DNA of 64,000 nt from Panagrolaimus kolymaensis (GCA_028622995.1 JAJQJQ010000004.1:5084001-5148000); one strand, 5' to 3'. Positions 44,071 to 56,192 are shown, counted from the first letter of the stretch. Made by a program: numbers and translations. Notes: generated by a model from the sequence alone, not told the origin.

Positions 44071-45714
44071 ATGGCTTCACCGCTTCACTCTTTTGCACCT
44101 ACAAAACCAAAAGAAAGTGATAATGATCGACGAGGAATTTTGCGCAATGCTACTGCCAACGATAAGCCAAATGAAATTGAACCTATGCCGATTACTCAAC
44201 GATCAACCGAGAAACCTATGAGGACCCTACAAGATGTTCAAGATCGAACTGTGAAGAAATGCATAGAAAAGTATGGTCGAAGTGCATCAGTTCAATCACG
44301 AAAATCTGGTGATAACAACATGAAAGATAACGAAGATGTTACAAAAGAACCACTTGGTAGGCATCAAATGCCGCCAACTATTGTTGCTTTTGGACGCACC
44401 ACAAAGTTAGAAGATACTCTGAAGGTTAGTTTTAGTTAACAATTTTTCTTTGCTCTTTGTATTGCCTCAAAATGACATGTTTCTTTTATTACTTCCTACC
44501 TTACCTTTACGCTTATGCTATTTATTTCTTAATCTTCTTTCTTTTTAGAGTGTCAAACCTGTTGTTCATCGTGCTCCTTTTGGTTCAACAAAAGATATCA
44601 CGGACCTTCGAAAGACTGTAAGCCTTTTTAAAGCTCTTTTTCTAATATATTTCTTTTGATTTTTTAGGTCGAACAACAAAATCAAATAATTCAATACCAG
44701 CAACAACAAATTGATCAACTATTTGATATTTTGAAAACTCATGATGAAAAGTATCTTTATTTGTTAGAATCAGATGGTAAACTTTGGAGTCGATTAAATT
44801 CACTTAGTCGAAATGCTTCAACATTAAATGCTTCACAAAATGGAATTTATTTGCCTAAAGCTCGTGATGAAGAAGAAGTGCCTGTTTCAACGATTTCTAA
44901 ACCAAAGCCTGTGCCACGTGATAGCATTGCAATCAAAAAACAAAAAGAGCCTGCTGAACATCAACTTGTTCCCATTGCTGCTAAACCAATCCATGAATCA
45001 CCTTCATTATCTGATATTAAAAGATTTATTATGAAGCATCCTGAACAGGTTAAAGATGTCGCTAAAATGGTTAAAAAAGCCTCAAAGGATTCTGATTCAG
45101 ATGATGAAAGGAGAACAAAAAAGAATCGCCGTCAAAAAGAGCAACCAGAAGTTAGTAGCGTGCTCGAAAAAATTACTGTTGAAAGAAAAGTTTATAATCA
45201 TCGAAGACCTCCTCATCATCTTACATCAACTATTGATGATTCATTGAGAGAATTAGGTATGGCTGGTATGTAGTTCTTTTTTTGCATTTATTTAAATTTA
45301 GAATTCATTTGCTTTTAGGTTTGTATACTCCTCCAAGAGATGTTAATCGAAATCATCATCATCATCAACATCAACGCCCTGCTCCATCAACTCCAACAAT
45401 ATGTGAAGTAACCTCATCTTCAGAAAGCGATGGTGAAGCATCAGCTTGTCTGCCTCCAACTCCAGTTCGTCAGCGTCAACATAAGAATGATCGACACCAT
45501 CATCAACCTATGTCATCAATTCAAGCTACTCACATGCCTGATAAATTTTCGGATGATGATCTTTTTGATTGTATGTTTTTTGTTTATTTTTCTTTCATGT
45601 AAATAACTAATATTCTTTTTTACAGCTGATACTCATGCTTCTCCTGAACCTGATGAAAATCGCCGCCCTCGTCGTGTTGCTGATCGACTTAGAAATAATG
45701 CTCGAAGACATTAA
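44071..45714 (+). CDS. Coiled-coil protein with basic and His-rich regions, unrecognised
   Basis: Five exons, 44071-44424, 44549-44617, 44668-45265, 45319-45570 and 45626-45714, encode 453 residues. The first ~120 residues are polar and probably disordered. A short coiled coil at about 142-165 (EQQNQIIQYQQQQIDQLFD) is followed by a helical region with LSDIKRFIMKHP and a lysine-rich acidic patch (SDSDDERRTKKNRR). The C-terminal part has a His/Gln/Pro-rich stretch (NHHHHQHQRP) and ends in a basic RRPRRVADRLRNNARRH tail. Such a layout is seen in centriole or microtubule proteins, but no family match is claimed. It starts 298 bp after CDC25, same strand, with an acceptor-like TTTTAAG before the ATG, so it may be operonic with it. 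Confidence 0.7.
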
Positions 45715-45780
45715 GAAATAATTTTTCCATTCTTTGTCTTTTTTTTTTTTACATCATTATTTGCTTTATAGTTTTTTTTG

Positions 45781-46095
45781 TATGAATAAAGCTTCTCGAA
45801 TCTTTTTGTTTTGTTTACCGCAGCTTTACAATATCTTTAGCATTTTTACTAAAGCCTTGACATTTTTATAGTTCCAATTTGATCATATTATGTGATCGAG
45901 TTTTCTAATTTACTTCTCTTTTTTCGTTTAAAATTTGGAAAACAAATTTTGTTCAAAAAAATTAATACTAAATCTTCTCCACCACCAAAAATGTGGTGGT
46001 TTCGTTCCAACCATTTATGTAAGTGCTTTGATTTTTTACTACCTAATTTGGTTGTCAAAACAAAGCAAACAACAACGTCTTTTGCAAGATGTCAA
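45781..46095. repeat. Duplicated ~315-bp non-coding block, copy 1
   Basis: By eye it matches 49235-49555 with many substitutions and small indels. Shared blocks include GAATAAAGCTTCTCGAATCT, TTTGTTTACCGCAGC, AAAATGTGGTGGTT and ACAACGTCTTTTGCAAGATG. Lies just downstream of the first BRCT gene and contributes no supportable coding sequence. Confidence 0.75.
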
Positions 46096-46236
46096 AGATA
46101 TATCAAAAATAAAAAGTTGTGTAAAGAATATTTTAAGCTTAAAATGTAACAATTAAAAAGTAAAGTCAAATCAGCGAAAAAAAAGTTTATTCGAATACGA
46201 GTTATTTTTACAAAAAAAAGTTTATATTTTATGAAA

Positions 46237-48028
46237 TCACTTATCAATCTTTCTTTTCTTATTAGTAACTTCATAGATCGTTTGATCCAGCAACATAGGA
46301 TAAAGATAATCATCAATATCAAGTTTTCTTTGATATTTTACACAAGCAATTAACCATTCACATTGAACAACATCAACACCAGATTCAATAGCATCCATCA
46401 GAAGTTTGAGCTTGCAGTCAGAATAACAACCAGGAGGAACAATGATATGAGTTTCACCAGCATTTAACTTGTCAGCAATTGAACATCCAGTACAATTTGC
46501 AAGGCGACGATATGGACTTTGCTGATTAGAACTTATTTCGAAAAAATGTAAGCGACAATCCTAAAAGCCACGAAATAACAATAATTATTAGATACAAATA
46601 CATACTTCTAAGAAATCGCAGTTTCCATCTTCAAAAACAGACATATCAAAGTTCAAAACTGGATCAGTAATCTTGGCCGGAACTTGAATGGAATTTGTAC
46701 GATTAAATGACCTTTTAGATGAATTCGATGATGAATGAATTGTTTGTGAACTATTTAAAGTGTTCGAAGCAGCAACTTCAGAAAATGATGGATTGGCAGC
46801 AGAACATGAAGTCATTGATGTTGTTGAATTTTCTTGTGAAGAACGGGAAGAAGTAAAAACAGCACTAATACTTGGATCATACAAAGTTCCATTATCTTCT
46901 ATTAGGGATGAAGTCTTTTGATAAGGGAAAAAGTTCTCTTCTGGCAAACGTTGATTCTAAAAATTATGACATAAAAAAAGTGTTTCATTAGTTTAATCTT
47001 ACAAGTTCAGAACACTTTGTTATCCATTCCATTGTAATAATTTTCACAGTTCCCAATAAAAGTGCCTTGCGGTATTTTTCACCAGTGTTAGAGTTTACAA
47101 CCAAATGGGTACATCTCAATGGATCCTTGTTTGCATCATAAACGCCACCATTGTTAACCACCATTTGACTAATTTGAAGTCGCATATATCCATTGAACCC
47201 AGAAGAAGAAAAATGACACCCAGCAAAAATTGGCTTAACATTAAAATCTTCGACTCGATCACCATTTGGTAAAATAAATGCACCATTTCTTGCTAAATTA
47301 TAAACAAATTCGATCCAATCTGGATATACAACAGGGATATTGGTTCGTACTGCTTGCTGAAAACGAATGATTAGAACATAAATAGTTGTAAGAATAATAA
47401 TTTACGTTATATTTTTGTGAAGAAGGATCGCACGATCTTGCAATTAAATGAGTTACTTTGTCAGTCATAGATCCAGAAGCAATACCACCAAGTTTTCTAA
47501 TTTTGTCATAAATTACAGTCTGAAAATGGATTGAGTTACTAGAATTTGAAGAAGAAAAATGGAAATAACCAAACTCTTTCATTTTGGTTCAAACCAGTAA
47601 CAGTGATATTATAGCCAGCAAGATGGAGAGCCAATAACGGATGAGGAGGTACAGGAATATTTCCAATATCATCGATTGCTTGAAGAATCGCCAAAGGTCC
47701 ATAAATTCTTGCTCCAATAGTTCGTAAATGTTCATATAGGTCTGTTTCAAAATCAGGTATAACATAGCAGCAATTAGGAAGTGTTTGACGTGATGATAAA
47801 ACTTTTTCAGCCTTGATTAATTTAGCCTTACCTTTGAGTTTCATAAGCTAAAAATAATATTATTTCCACGCATTATTGAAAAATTCATACCTTAAAAGCT
47901 TGATCTTGAAGTTGTTTCAAACGATCATTAAGATTATCATAAGTCACAATCACATAATATCCTTTTCTTATTGGTCGTGTATTGCAGCCAAAAGTTGATT
48001 CGTATAATAAATTGCTGTATTCTTCCAT
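46237..48028 (-). CDS. TOPBP1/Dpb11-like BRCT-repeat protein (copy A)
   Basis: BRCT scaffold of the TOPBP1/Dpb11/MUS-101 type, which binds phosphorylated replication and checkpoint proteins. Six exons, 48028-47891, 47847-47575, 47519-47406, 47356-47003, 46956-46606 and 46560-46237, encode 517 residues. The N-terminus holds the YGPLAILQAI segment of a degenerate BRCT. BRCT1 at about residues 118-205 shows TVIYDKIRKLGG, KVTHLIA and PVVYPDWIEF. BRCT2 at about 225-300 shows FAGCHFSSSG, CTHLVVNSNTGEKYRKAL, and IITMEWITKC. A Ser/Thr-rich linker leads to a C-terminal BRCT-like unit (THIIVPPG, VDVVQCEWLIACV). It ends with a basic KKRKIDK, a likely nuclear signal. Full TOPBP1 has eight or more BRCTs, so this is a short form. 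Paralogue at 51274-53068. Confidence 0.82.
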
Positions 48029-48458
48029 TTTATTTTTTTTGTTAGCTGTTGTCAAATCACAAAAATACTTTTTTGCAGAAATTAAGCCAAATTTTTTTCT
48101 TCCAAGTAATTTCTATTGTTAGTGTGTCGTCTGTCAGTTTTATTGGAAAGTTGCAAATGAATGATGAAAGAAAATGTTTGAAATTTTCAAAATCATGAAT
48201 GAAGAAAGCGAAAAGAAGGAAGCTTGCGTTTGAATTTCATTTTTACTAGAAGCTCCGCCGGCCTTCGGCCCGCGATGTAACTTGTTTCATTACAATATAA
48301 AAAATGACTTTTTAATTTTTCATGATCGTGTACAATTAATTCCAAAATCAACATGCATTTAATGAAGCAAACGCATGCGAACTATTATAGAATATTATAT
48401 TATCTTTGAATTCTTTAATGTCAAAGAGTTTTTTAAAAGGTTCCTTTAATCCTCCAAT

Positions 48459-48540
48459 TGCTATTGGGGCCTTGGATCTCTTCCTTGCTATTGGGGTCTT
48501 GGATCTTTTTCTTACTATTGGTTCTTTGGATCGTTTTTTA
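48459..48540. repeat. 27-base tandem repeat, about three copies
   Basis: Three imperfect units built on GCTATTGGGGCCTTGGATCT follow one another, the last most diverged. Confidence 0.75.
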
Positions 48541-48650
48541 TGTACTTTAATATAATTCCTTCATCAAAAGACAAACGACCGCTCATCACCGCTTCATTTT
48601 TATGAAATGTAACGCGATTTTCTTTCCTTGCGCATTCATTCATTTCTTAA

Positions 48651-48841
48651 AGGGACATAGCTATTTCATGCCTTTTCTGAAATTTCGATACTGGGGACTG
48701 AAAGTTACACTTGGTAAGGCGCGTGTTTGAATTACCGTGTAAGACAGAAGTGACACGGTAATTCAAACACGCGCCGCCCCAACTGTTCCTATCAGCCCCA
48801 GTATCGAAATTTTCGAAAAGGCATGAAATAGATATGTCCCT
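48651..48841. mobile_element. 191-bp foldback MITE, intact copy
   Basis: TTAA flanks both ends (48647-48650 and 48842-48845). Ends AGGGACATAGCTATTTCATG and the inverse match; a second pair in the middle (GGCGCGTGTTTGAATTACCG) also folds back. This is the uninterrupted reference for the interrupted copy at 13378-14443, here in opposite orientation. Too short for any transposase. Confidence 0.88.
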
Positions 48842-49234
48842 TTAATGCTAATTTTTTCATTTTCTTTTCCTTTTTCCCATGATCGATTTCCAAGTGCGCA
48901 CGAACGAACGAACGAACACACAATGAAAATTACTAGGAAGGATAAAAAAGAAGTATTGTTAGCAAATAATTTGCCTAATATTGTTTAACTCTTCTTCCTT
49001 GTGAGTATTATATTTCAAATTTTGTTTGTTAAATGTTAACAAAGCTTGGAGATTAAAAAAATGCTATCATTACTAAGTTTAACGGCTAAAATTAGTGTAA
49101 AAGGTTAAGGATTCAAGTGATAATAAAAGCTAATTTAATTAAATGAAGAAAAAAGGTTAATTAATTTAGAAAAAACAAAATCTAACGGCGTTAGATCCAT
49201 AAGGTGTTTTTTTTCTTTATTATTATTTTTTTGT

Positions 49235-49555
49235 TGAATAAAGCTTCTCGAATCTTTTAGTTTTGTTTACCGCAGCATTACCGTATCTTTTTTTTCTTCA
49301 CATTTTTACATAAAGCCTTGAAATTTTTTATAGTTTGAACTTGATCAAATTATTTGATCGTGTTTTCTAACTTACTTTCGTTTTTGTAACTTGTAAACAG
49401 ATTTTGTTCAAAGAAATTAATAATAGATTGTTTTTCTCCCTACAAAAAATGTGGTGGTTCCGTTCCAACCATGCATGTATGTGTTTCGGGTTTTTTACTA
49501 CCTAATTTGGCTGTCAAAACAAAGCAACCAACAACGTCTTTTGCAAGATGTCAAA
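49235..49555. repeat. Duplicated ~320-bp non-coding block, copy 2
   Basis: Partner of 45781-46095, in the same orientation. It lies upstream of PEX14, so the block and the second BRCT gene, adjacent in copy A, are separated here by PEX14. Confidence 0.75.
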
Positions 49556-50119
49556 TAAATTGATATCATTCAGTGTGCATACATACATATATTTATTGAT
49601 TAAAGGCATGCTCAATGAAAGCATGAAGAAATGCGTTGTTTTTGTATTATAGTTTGAAGACATATAAAGTAAATATCAAAAACAACTTCCATTTTATCTC
49701 AAAAACGTTTACTGTGCGCGTGCTTATTCGAAAAATTTGCTGATTTCCACAAATAAAACTTTGTTTTCGTGTTTTTTTTTTGATTTCCCATCCGACGACG
49801 ACCATAATTTTTTCCCCGATGTTTCGATGATTTCTTAACTTATTCTTTTTTTGTTCCTTATTATTGATTACCCAAAAATAAAAATAAAAAAAACTGAAAA
49901 CGTGAATATCATCATTCCCAATGCATTCATTTATTGGCAACAAAAAAAAAAGAAAGCAGAAAGCACGTTTTTCGATAATTGACTGATTAGACTGATTCTA
50001 TTTTCTCTTTCTTTTAGGTTGTTTGAGAACCACGTTATTCTTTGAATTATTACTTTTTCATTATTTTGTCTTTCCTCAAACTTTTTTTTGTATGTAAAAC
50101 TTGACATTTTTGTTTTAGG

Positions 50120-51198
50120 ATGCCATCTGATCCAACTGATTCTTCCACATCCTTCTCTGATGGAAGTTCATCATCCATAAAAAATCGATCAGATATGGTT
50201 GAAGCAGCTCGACAATTTATGTCAACTCCAAAAGTTCGAAATACTTCATTTGAAGAACAAAAAAAATTTTTATTTGAAAAAGGTTTAACTGAATTAGAAA
50301 TTGAAGAAGCTTTTAAAATGCTTCCACCTGCTGCAGATCCTTCAAATGGAATGGCAGCAACATCACCATATTCTCAGCAACAACCCATGTATTATCAACA
50401 CCCACCACAATCATTTGGTGGAAAATTATATTCTTTTACTCAATCCATGGTTGTTATTGGTGGTGCATCGTATATGGCATATAAAGTTATGAGAACATGG
50501 GTATTACCTAAATTTTTTAATATTCCTGATTCATCTAATGATAAATTAGAACATTTACAAACACAAGTATAACACTTTTTTTTGTTACGTTAAAAGACTT
50601 TAAACAAAAATGCAATAATAAATTTTTAGGTAAATGAATTACAAAATTCAACTAAATTCATTATGGATAGCGTTGAACAAACATTGCAAACAGTTTCAGC
50701 TCAACAAGAACAACTTAATAGAGCTTTATTACTTATGTCACAAAATGGTGGGGGAAATAAATGTAAGTGATCATCGAAGAGATGGCTCATGAAAGCTCAC
50801 TTTAATATCTTTAATCTAATATAATACTTTTTTTTAAACTTTCAGCAACTGAATTAAATCGTTTACAAACAGATGTAGCGATAGTTAAATCTTTGCTTTT
50901 AAATCAAAATCAATTCCCTGCAATTCCAATCCCCGCCAACGCAACACCAAATCAATCATCAACAACAACAACACAAAATAATGGAGTTTTAAAGCAACCC
51001 AAAACAGTTCGATGGCAAACTAATTCAATTCCATCTTGGCAACTTGCTAATGGAAATGCAAATAATAATAACAATAGTTCCGAATCACAGGTAAATGGTA
51101 ATAATGGAAATCATCAACATTTAAATGGAAAGGAAAATGGCGAAGATGAAAAAAACGAGGAAGAAATATATGTTGAAGCACAAAATGATACTATTTAA
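50120..51198 (+). CDS. prx-14: Peroxisomal membrane protein PEX14 (import docking factor)
   Basis: Docking component for the peroxisomal import receptor PEX5. Three exons, 50120-50566, 50630-50762 and 50846-51198, encode 310 residues. The conserved PEX14 N-domain is at about residues 25-68: RSDMVEAARQFMSTPKV, then KKFLFEKGLTELEIEEAF, with the aromatic pocket pattern for WxxxF ligands. A proline/glutamine-rich stretch is followed by one hydrophobic segment (MVVIGGASYMAYKVM, about residues 110-125), and then a coiled coil (VNELQNSTKFIMDSVEQTL ... LNRALLL), as in family members. The C-terminus is Asn/Glu-rich and low-complexity. An acceptor-like TTTTGTTTTAG directly precedes the start. Its stop lies 75 bp from the stop of the minus-strand BRCT copy B, with an AATAAA at 51251-51256. 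Confidence 0.88.
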
Positions 51199-51273
51199 AA
51201 AAGTCAAATCAGCAAAAAAAAGTTTATTCGAATACGAGTTATTTTTACAAAATAAAGTTTATATTTTATGAAA

Positions 51274-53068
51274 TCACTTATCAATCTTTCTTTTCTTATT
51301 AGTAACTTCATAGATCGTTTGATCCAGCAACATAGGATAAAGATACTCATCAATATCGAGTTTTCTTTGATATTTTACACAGTCAATTAACCATTCACAT
51401 TGAACAACATCAACACCAGATTCAATAGCATCCATCAGAAGTTTGAGCTTGCAGTCAGAATAACAACCAGGAGGAACAATGATATGAGTTTCACCAGCAT
51501 TTAACTTGTCAGCAATTGAACATCCAGTACAATTTGCAAGGCGACGATATGGACGTTGCTGATTAGAACTAATTTCGAAAAAATGTAAGCGACAATCCTA
51601 AAAGCCACGAAATAAAAATAATTAATAGACACAAATACATACTTCTAAGAAATCACATTTTCCATCTTCAAAAACAGACATATCAAAATTCAAAACTGGA
51701 TCAGCAATGTTTTTCGGAACTTGAATGGAATTTGAACGATTAAATGACCTTTTAGATGAATTTGATAATGATTGAATTGTTTGCGGACCATTTAAAGTGT
51801 TGGAAGTAGCAGCTTTACAACTTGGTGGATGTGAAGTAGAATATGAAGTGGTTGAAGATTTTGCTGTATCTCCATGTTGAAGTCGAGAAGAAGTTGAAAA
51901 AGAGCTAACAAGCGATTCGTTAAATGTATCATCATTATCAATGTGAGATACTGACTTTATACCAGGAAAATACTTCTCTTCTGGTAACCGCAGTCCCTAA
52001 AAAATGATGATAAACAAAAAGGAAAGCGAATGCAAAGCTTACAAGCTCACAACATTTTATCAACCATCTCATTGTAACAATTTTAACAGTTCCCCATAAG
52101 AGTGCCTTGCGGTATTTTTCCCCAGTATTGCTATCGATGATCAAGTGAGTACTTTCGTTGATATTCATATTAACAGAGAAAACGCCACCATTTTCACGAA
52201 CAATCCGATTTATTTTCGAAATAGTATTACCATCGAATCCAGAAGCAGAAAAATGACATCCAGCAAAAATAGGCACAATAAAGTCATTCACAAATGTATC
52301 TTCTAGTATTGATCCATTTCTTGCTGAATCATTAACAAATTCAATCCATTTTGGAAGAACTACTGGAGTGTTAGTTCGTATTGCTAACTGAAAACGAAGG
52401 ATTAGAACACAAACAGTTGTAAGAATGATAAATTACATTATATTTTTGTGAAGAAGGATCGCACGATCTTGCAATCAAATGAGTTACTTTGTCAGTCATA
52501 GATTCAGAAGCAATACCACCAAGTTTTCTAATTTTGTCATAAATGACAGTCTGAAAATGGATCGAGTTACTAGAATTTGAAGAAGAAAAATGGAAATAAA
52601 CAAACTCTTTCATTTTGGTTCAAACCAGTAACAGTGATATTATAGCCAGCAAGATGAAGAGCCAATAACGGATGAGGAGGTACAGGAATATTTCCAATAT
52701 CATTGATCGCTTGAAGAATCGCCAAAGGTCCATAAATTGTTGCTCCAATAGTTCGTAAATGTTCATATAGGTCTGTTTCAAAATCAGGTATAACATAGCA
52801 GCAATTAGGAAGTGTTTGACGTGATGATAAAACTTTTTCAGCGTTGATTAATTTAGCCTTTCCTTTGAGTATCATAAGCTAAAAATAATATTATTAAAAA
52901 TCTATGCCAACATTACTGAAAAATCCATACCTTAAAAGCTTGATCTTGAAGCTGTTTCCAGCGATCATCAAGATTTTCGTAATTAACAAACACATAATAT
53001 CCTTTTCTTGTTGGTCGTGTGTTGCAGCCAAAAGTTGATTCATATAGTAAATAGCTGTATTCTTCCAT
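51274..53068 (-). CDS. TOPBP1/Dpb11-like BRCT-repeat protein (copy B)
   Basis: Paralogue of 46237-48028 with the same six-exon structure: 53068-52931, 52878-52606, 52550-52437, 52387-52043, 51996-51643 and 51597-51274. It has 515 residues. Exons 1-3 and 6 are near-identical to copy A by eye, even in their introns. Exons 4 and 5 have diverged more: BRCT2 here reads FAGCHFSASGFDGNTISKINRI and STHLIIDSNTGEKYRKALLWGTV, which has the canonical Trp that copy A lacks (Leu). The Ser/Thr-rich linker also differs. Both genes appear intact, so they may be subfunctionalised or undergoing gene conversion at their ends. The 3' end faces PEX14 across only 75 bp. Confidence 0.82.
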
Positions 53069-53453
53069 ATTATTTTTATTGTTAGTTGTCATCAAATCAC
53101 AAAAATACTTTTTTGCAAAAATAATGCAGATGTTGTAAAGCTTTGAAAAATTTTTGATTGAAGAAAATGAAAGAAAGCTTTATGTAAAATTTTTCAAACA
53201 ACCGCAAATTGCGCTGTCTCTTACATGTTTTTTATTTGTTGGCACATAAAATGTTTAATGGCGCAAAATTTGAATTTTATTTTATTCAACAACGACCTTT
53301 ATCGTTAGCAATTCAGACGATGATGTTGAAGTCTTTCGTTTTCATGTATCTAACACCTAATACTTTAATAATATTAAATTTAATCTATGTGTATTGTTAA
53401 AAAACGAAATAAATAATCTCAACTAAATCATCATAATTTTATTATGATATTAT
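53069..53453. other. Spacer between copy B and the dehydrogenase gene
   Basis: About 385 bp. The left part continues the 5' flank homologous to that of copy A, and the right part holds the 3' flank of the dehydrogenase. No gene is recognised. Confidence 0.5.
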
Positions 53454-54711
53454 TTAACGTGGACACATTGCATGTCGACCACCATCAACTGGAAGGGTTA
53501 CACCCGTAATGAATGAAGCGGCATCGGATGCTAAAAATGCAATAGCTCGAGCAACTTCAATAGCTTCACCAGGTCGTCCAAGGACATGAGTATCTTTAGA
53601 ATGTTCCAAAAATCGTTCATATTCAGTATTATTCATTCCACTTCGACGATGTAATTCAGTTATAGTTACACCAGGGCTATAAAGGATGAATGCCGTTAGA
53701 AAGAAAAAAGGTTGTTGAAAATAACAAAAGCATTACTTTACAGAATTAACTCTAACTCCTTTGGAAGCTAATTCGAGTGCAACGCATGCGGTCATTTGAT
53801 CAAGACCTGATTTGCTGATATTGTAAGCTAATACACCAGGAAACTAAAAAGTTTTCCCTTTTTTTGAGGCTATTTAAAGAGATGGAACTTACAGATCTTA
53901 AACCATTCACGCTTGAAACATTAACAATATTTCCTTTAGCTTCAATCAAAAATGGCGCAGCTTTTTGAGTTATATCATATTGAGCTCGAAGATTTAAACC
54001 CAAAACTCGATCATATTGTTTTAAATCGGTTTCAAGGATGCTTCCCTTTTCGAGTAAGCCGGCATTATTGACCTTTAAAGTTATTATTAAAAAATTATTA
54101 GGGTTAAATGAATCTTTGAGGTTTTGAATGCTATAAAAAAAAATGTACCAAAATATCAAATTTTGAACCAAATTTTTGATGAACCGATTTAAAAATTGCT
54201 TCAACTTCATCTTCTTTTGTAATATCAGCTGATACAGCATGAATAAAACCCTATAAATTAGAAAAGCTTTAAAATGTCTTGGAAGAAGAAAAAAAGAAGT
54301 TGGGTTTACATCATTTTTAATTTTTTCACATTCTTCTATTAAACTATGCAATTGTTCCCGATTTCGTGCAACAGCAATAACAGAAGCTCCAAGTTGACGA
54401 AAAAGTACTGCCGTGGCTCTACCAATTCCAACTGATGCACCTTAAAAATGGAATCTTTGAAGATATTTCAAGAATGGTTTCGGAAATATTTCGCTTTTTT
54501 TGCTCATTTTTTTAAGTTCAAAACGATGGATTAAAAAATAATTAATTCACCTTAAAATTTATTGTGCTTTTCTTTATTCTCAAAACAAAAATTTAAGCTA
54601 CAAACTATAAATACAAGAACTACGAGAAAAGAAAAAAAGAAGAGACAACAAACCTGTGATTAAAGCAAATTTTCCAGTTAAATCAATAAGTGATGGGATT
54701 GTTGCTGCCAT
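53454..54711 (-). CDS. Short-chain dehydrogenase/reductase
   Basis: NAD(P)-dependent classical SDR; the substrate cannot be told from sequence. Six exons, 54711-54654, 54440-54310, 54250-54149, 54072-53893, 53843-53737 and 53676-53454, encode 266 residues, the standard SDR length. All SDR landmarks are in order: cofactor motif TGASVGIG (about residues 19-26), an ADI after beta4 region, NNAG (about 99-102), catalytic Ser in NVSSVNG, and the YNISK catalytic Tyr/Lys pair. VNSVNPGVTITELHR follows the usual PG motif, and the C-terminus has SFITGVTLPVDGG. The exon 5 donor had to be placed at GTAATG (not the earlier GTAAAG) for the PG motif to stay in frame. No targeting signal is visible. Confidence 0.92.
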
Positions 54712-55150
54712 TATTTGGGATATTCTAAAAGTAATCAGTCAATCTTAAAATAAAGTTTTACAAATTCTAATATGGAATTTTAAAAAAACAACAACGTTGA
54801 AGGCGTAAAATAATTTGCGCGTAAAACTTTGTTGATGACCGCTTTTTTTTTAAAGGAAAAAATGCAATATTTTGTTTGTTGGAGAAAAAAAGAAGAGAGG
54901 TGCTGTAGCGTTGCAAACAAAAAAACGCACACATTCATCGAAAAAAGGGTCAAAGTGTAATTTGTATGTATGTTTTTGGTTGATAACAATGGATTGCTGC
55001 TGTTGATTGAAACAATTTATTTGGACAATTTTTTTTTGGTCGATTTTTAGCTTTTATTTAATTAAGCACAAAATTATTACAGAAGAGAAAACACAATAAA
55101 AACTGTTTTTTGGCAGTTTTAAACTTTTTTACTTTAAAAACATAAAGAAA
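54712..55150. other. 5' flank of the dehydrogenase and 3' flank of the next gene
   Basis: About 440 bp with poly-A/T tracts. No gene is recognised. Confidence 0.5.
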
Positions 55151-55488
55151 CTAAAATTCATGATGAGGTTGGAGCTTTTCAGGAATGGGTGGAGAAATAT
55201 ATACTTCATGTTGCTTTTCCTCACTTCCTCGATACCCTAATTGCATATACCGTTCACTTTTCTTTCGAGAAATAAAACATTGAGTTATTGAAATAACTAT
55301 TAAAACAATAACAAGAAGAGCCATAGAAATTGCAAGAATAGGAATAAATAGCTTTGCATGCCAAAGTAAATCATTAACACTTTTATCAAGATTTGATAAT
55401 AAATGATCAATTGATACAAGAATCTAAGAAAAAAAATCATAATAAATTTAGAATTTTGAAGTTTAAGACTTACTCTATCTAATGACAT
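55151..55488 (-). CDS. Small single-pass membrane protein, unknown (1 of 3)
   Basis: Two exons, 55488-55474 (five codons only) and 55423-55151, encode 95 residues. A short amphipathic lead (ILVSIDHLLSNLD) precedes one strong transmembrane segment (about residues 32-55, FIPILAISMALLVIVLIVI), then a short polar tail with a SRKKSER basic cluster and GYRGSEE and a proline-containing end. No signal peptide. No family is recognised. It is the last of three similar-looking membrane genes on this strand, with gaps of 184 and 130 bp. Confidence 0.6.
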
Positions 55489-55672
55489 TTTTAATTACAT
55501 AAAATTAAAACCTGCAATACTAAAAACATAAAACTCAATTTTTTATTTTATCTTCCAAAAATTAAGGTATTTTTTGGTTTAAAACCAAAATAATTTAAAC
55601 GAGCTTCAAAAAAAGAGTTTAATCGTTTATTACAAACAATTTTTTTTTACAAAATATCAAAAAAAAGAAAAG

Positions 55673-56062
55673 TTATTTAGGACACCAAATAAATCGACAA
55701 AATCTTTGCCAAATTGTACGATTTGCATGTTGAATGGAATAATTAATTAACATTATATCAGAAAAAAATGTATCAGACCATTTTGATTTTCTAAATCGTT
55801 GATATCGATAACATTGATAACAAGTAATCCAACATAAAATTAAAATAATATTAAAACAAATTATGAGTAATTTAGCCCAATATAAAACTTCCACGAGTCT
55901 TTGATCAAGGAGAATCAGTTGGAAATCGAGAAGTTCGAAGGACTGAAAAAATAAAGAAAAGAGAAAAGTTTTAAAAAAATAAGGTAAATTTTGTTTAGGC
56001 TATTTTTCTTCTTACATAAAACTTACATTTTCAAGATGACTCGGTGGCGTATACAAAGACAT
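55673..56062 (-). CDS. Small single-pass membrane protein, unknown (2 of 3)
   Basis: Two exons, 56062-56027 (12 codons) and 55942-55673, encode 101 residues. A short N-terminus (MSLYTPPSHLEN) is followed by an amphipathic lead (FELLDFQLILLDQRLV) and one transmembrane helix (about residues 33-55, KLLIICFNIILILCWI). Just after it comes a CYQCYRYQRFRK motif, cysteine- and arginine-rich, suggesting palmitoylation near the membrane (inference). The rest is polar. It resembles its neighbours only in layout: small first exon, lead helix, then membrane segment. Confidence 0.6.
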
Positions 56063-56192
56063 TAACAAATAAATTAAATATATTTCTGAAACCAAAACAT
56101 TTTCCAAATAATTTTAAATTAAAATTTAAAAATTTATATGGCTTTTAAAAACCAATTTGAAACCTTTCCAAAAAAACTTTTTTATTTATTTA

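Larger units (their letters stand above)
48029..50119. other. Spacer between copy A and PEX14
   Basis: Holds, in order: a GC-rich hairpin near 48248-48275, a short tandem repeat at 48459-48540, the MITE at 48651-48841, an ACGA/CGAA run near 48898-48918, the duplicated block at 49235-49555, and the PEX14 promoter. No additional gene is seen. Confidence 0.55.

Noticed and set aside
46555..46610. A different splice pattern joining BRCT exons 5 and 6
   Set aside because: The chosen 45-nt intron keeps phase 0 and matches the same site in copy B; alternatives introduce stops.
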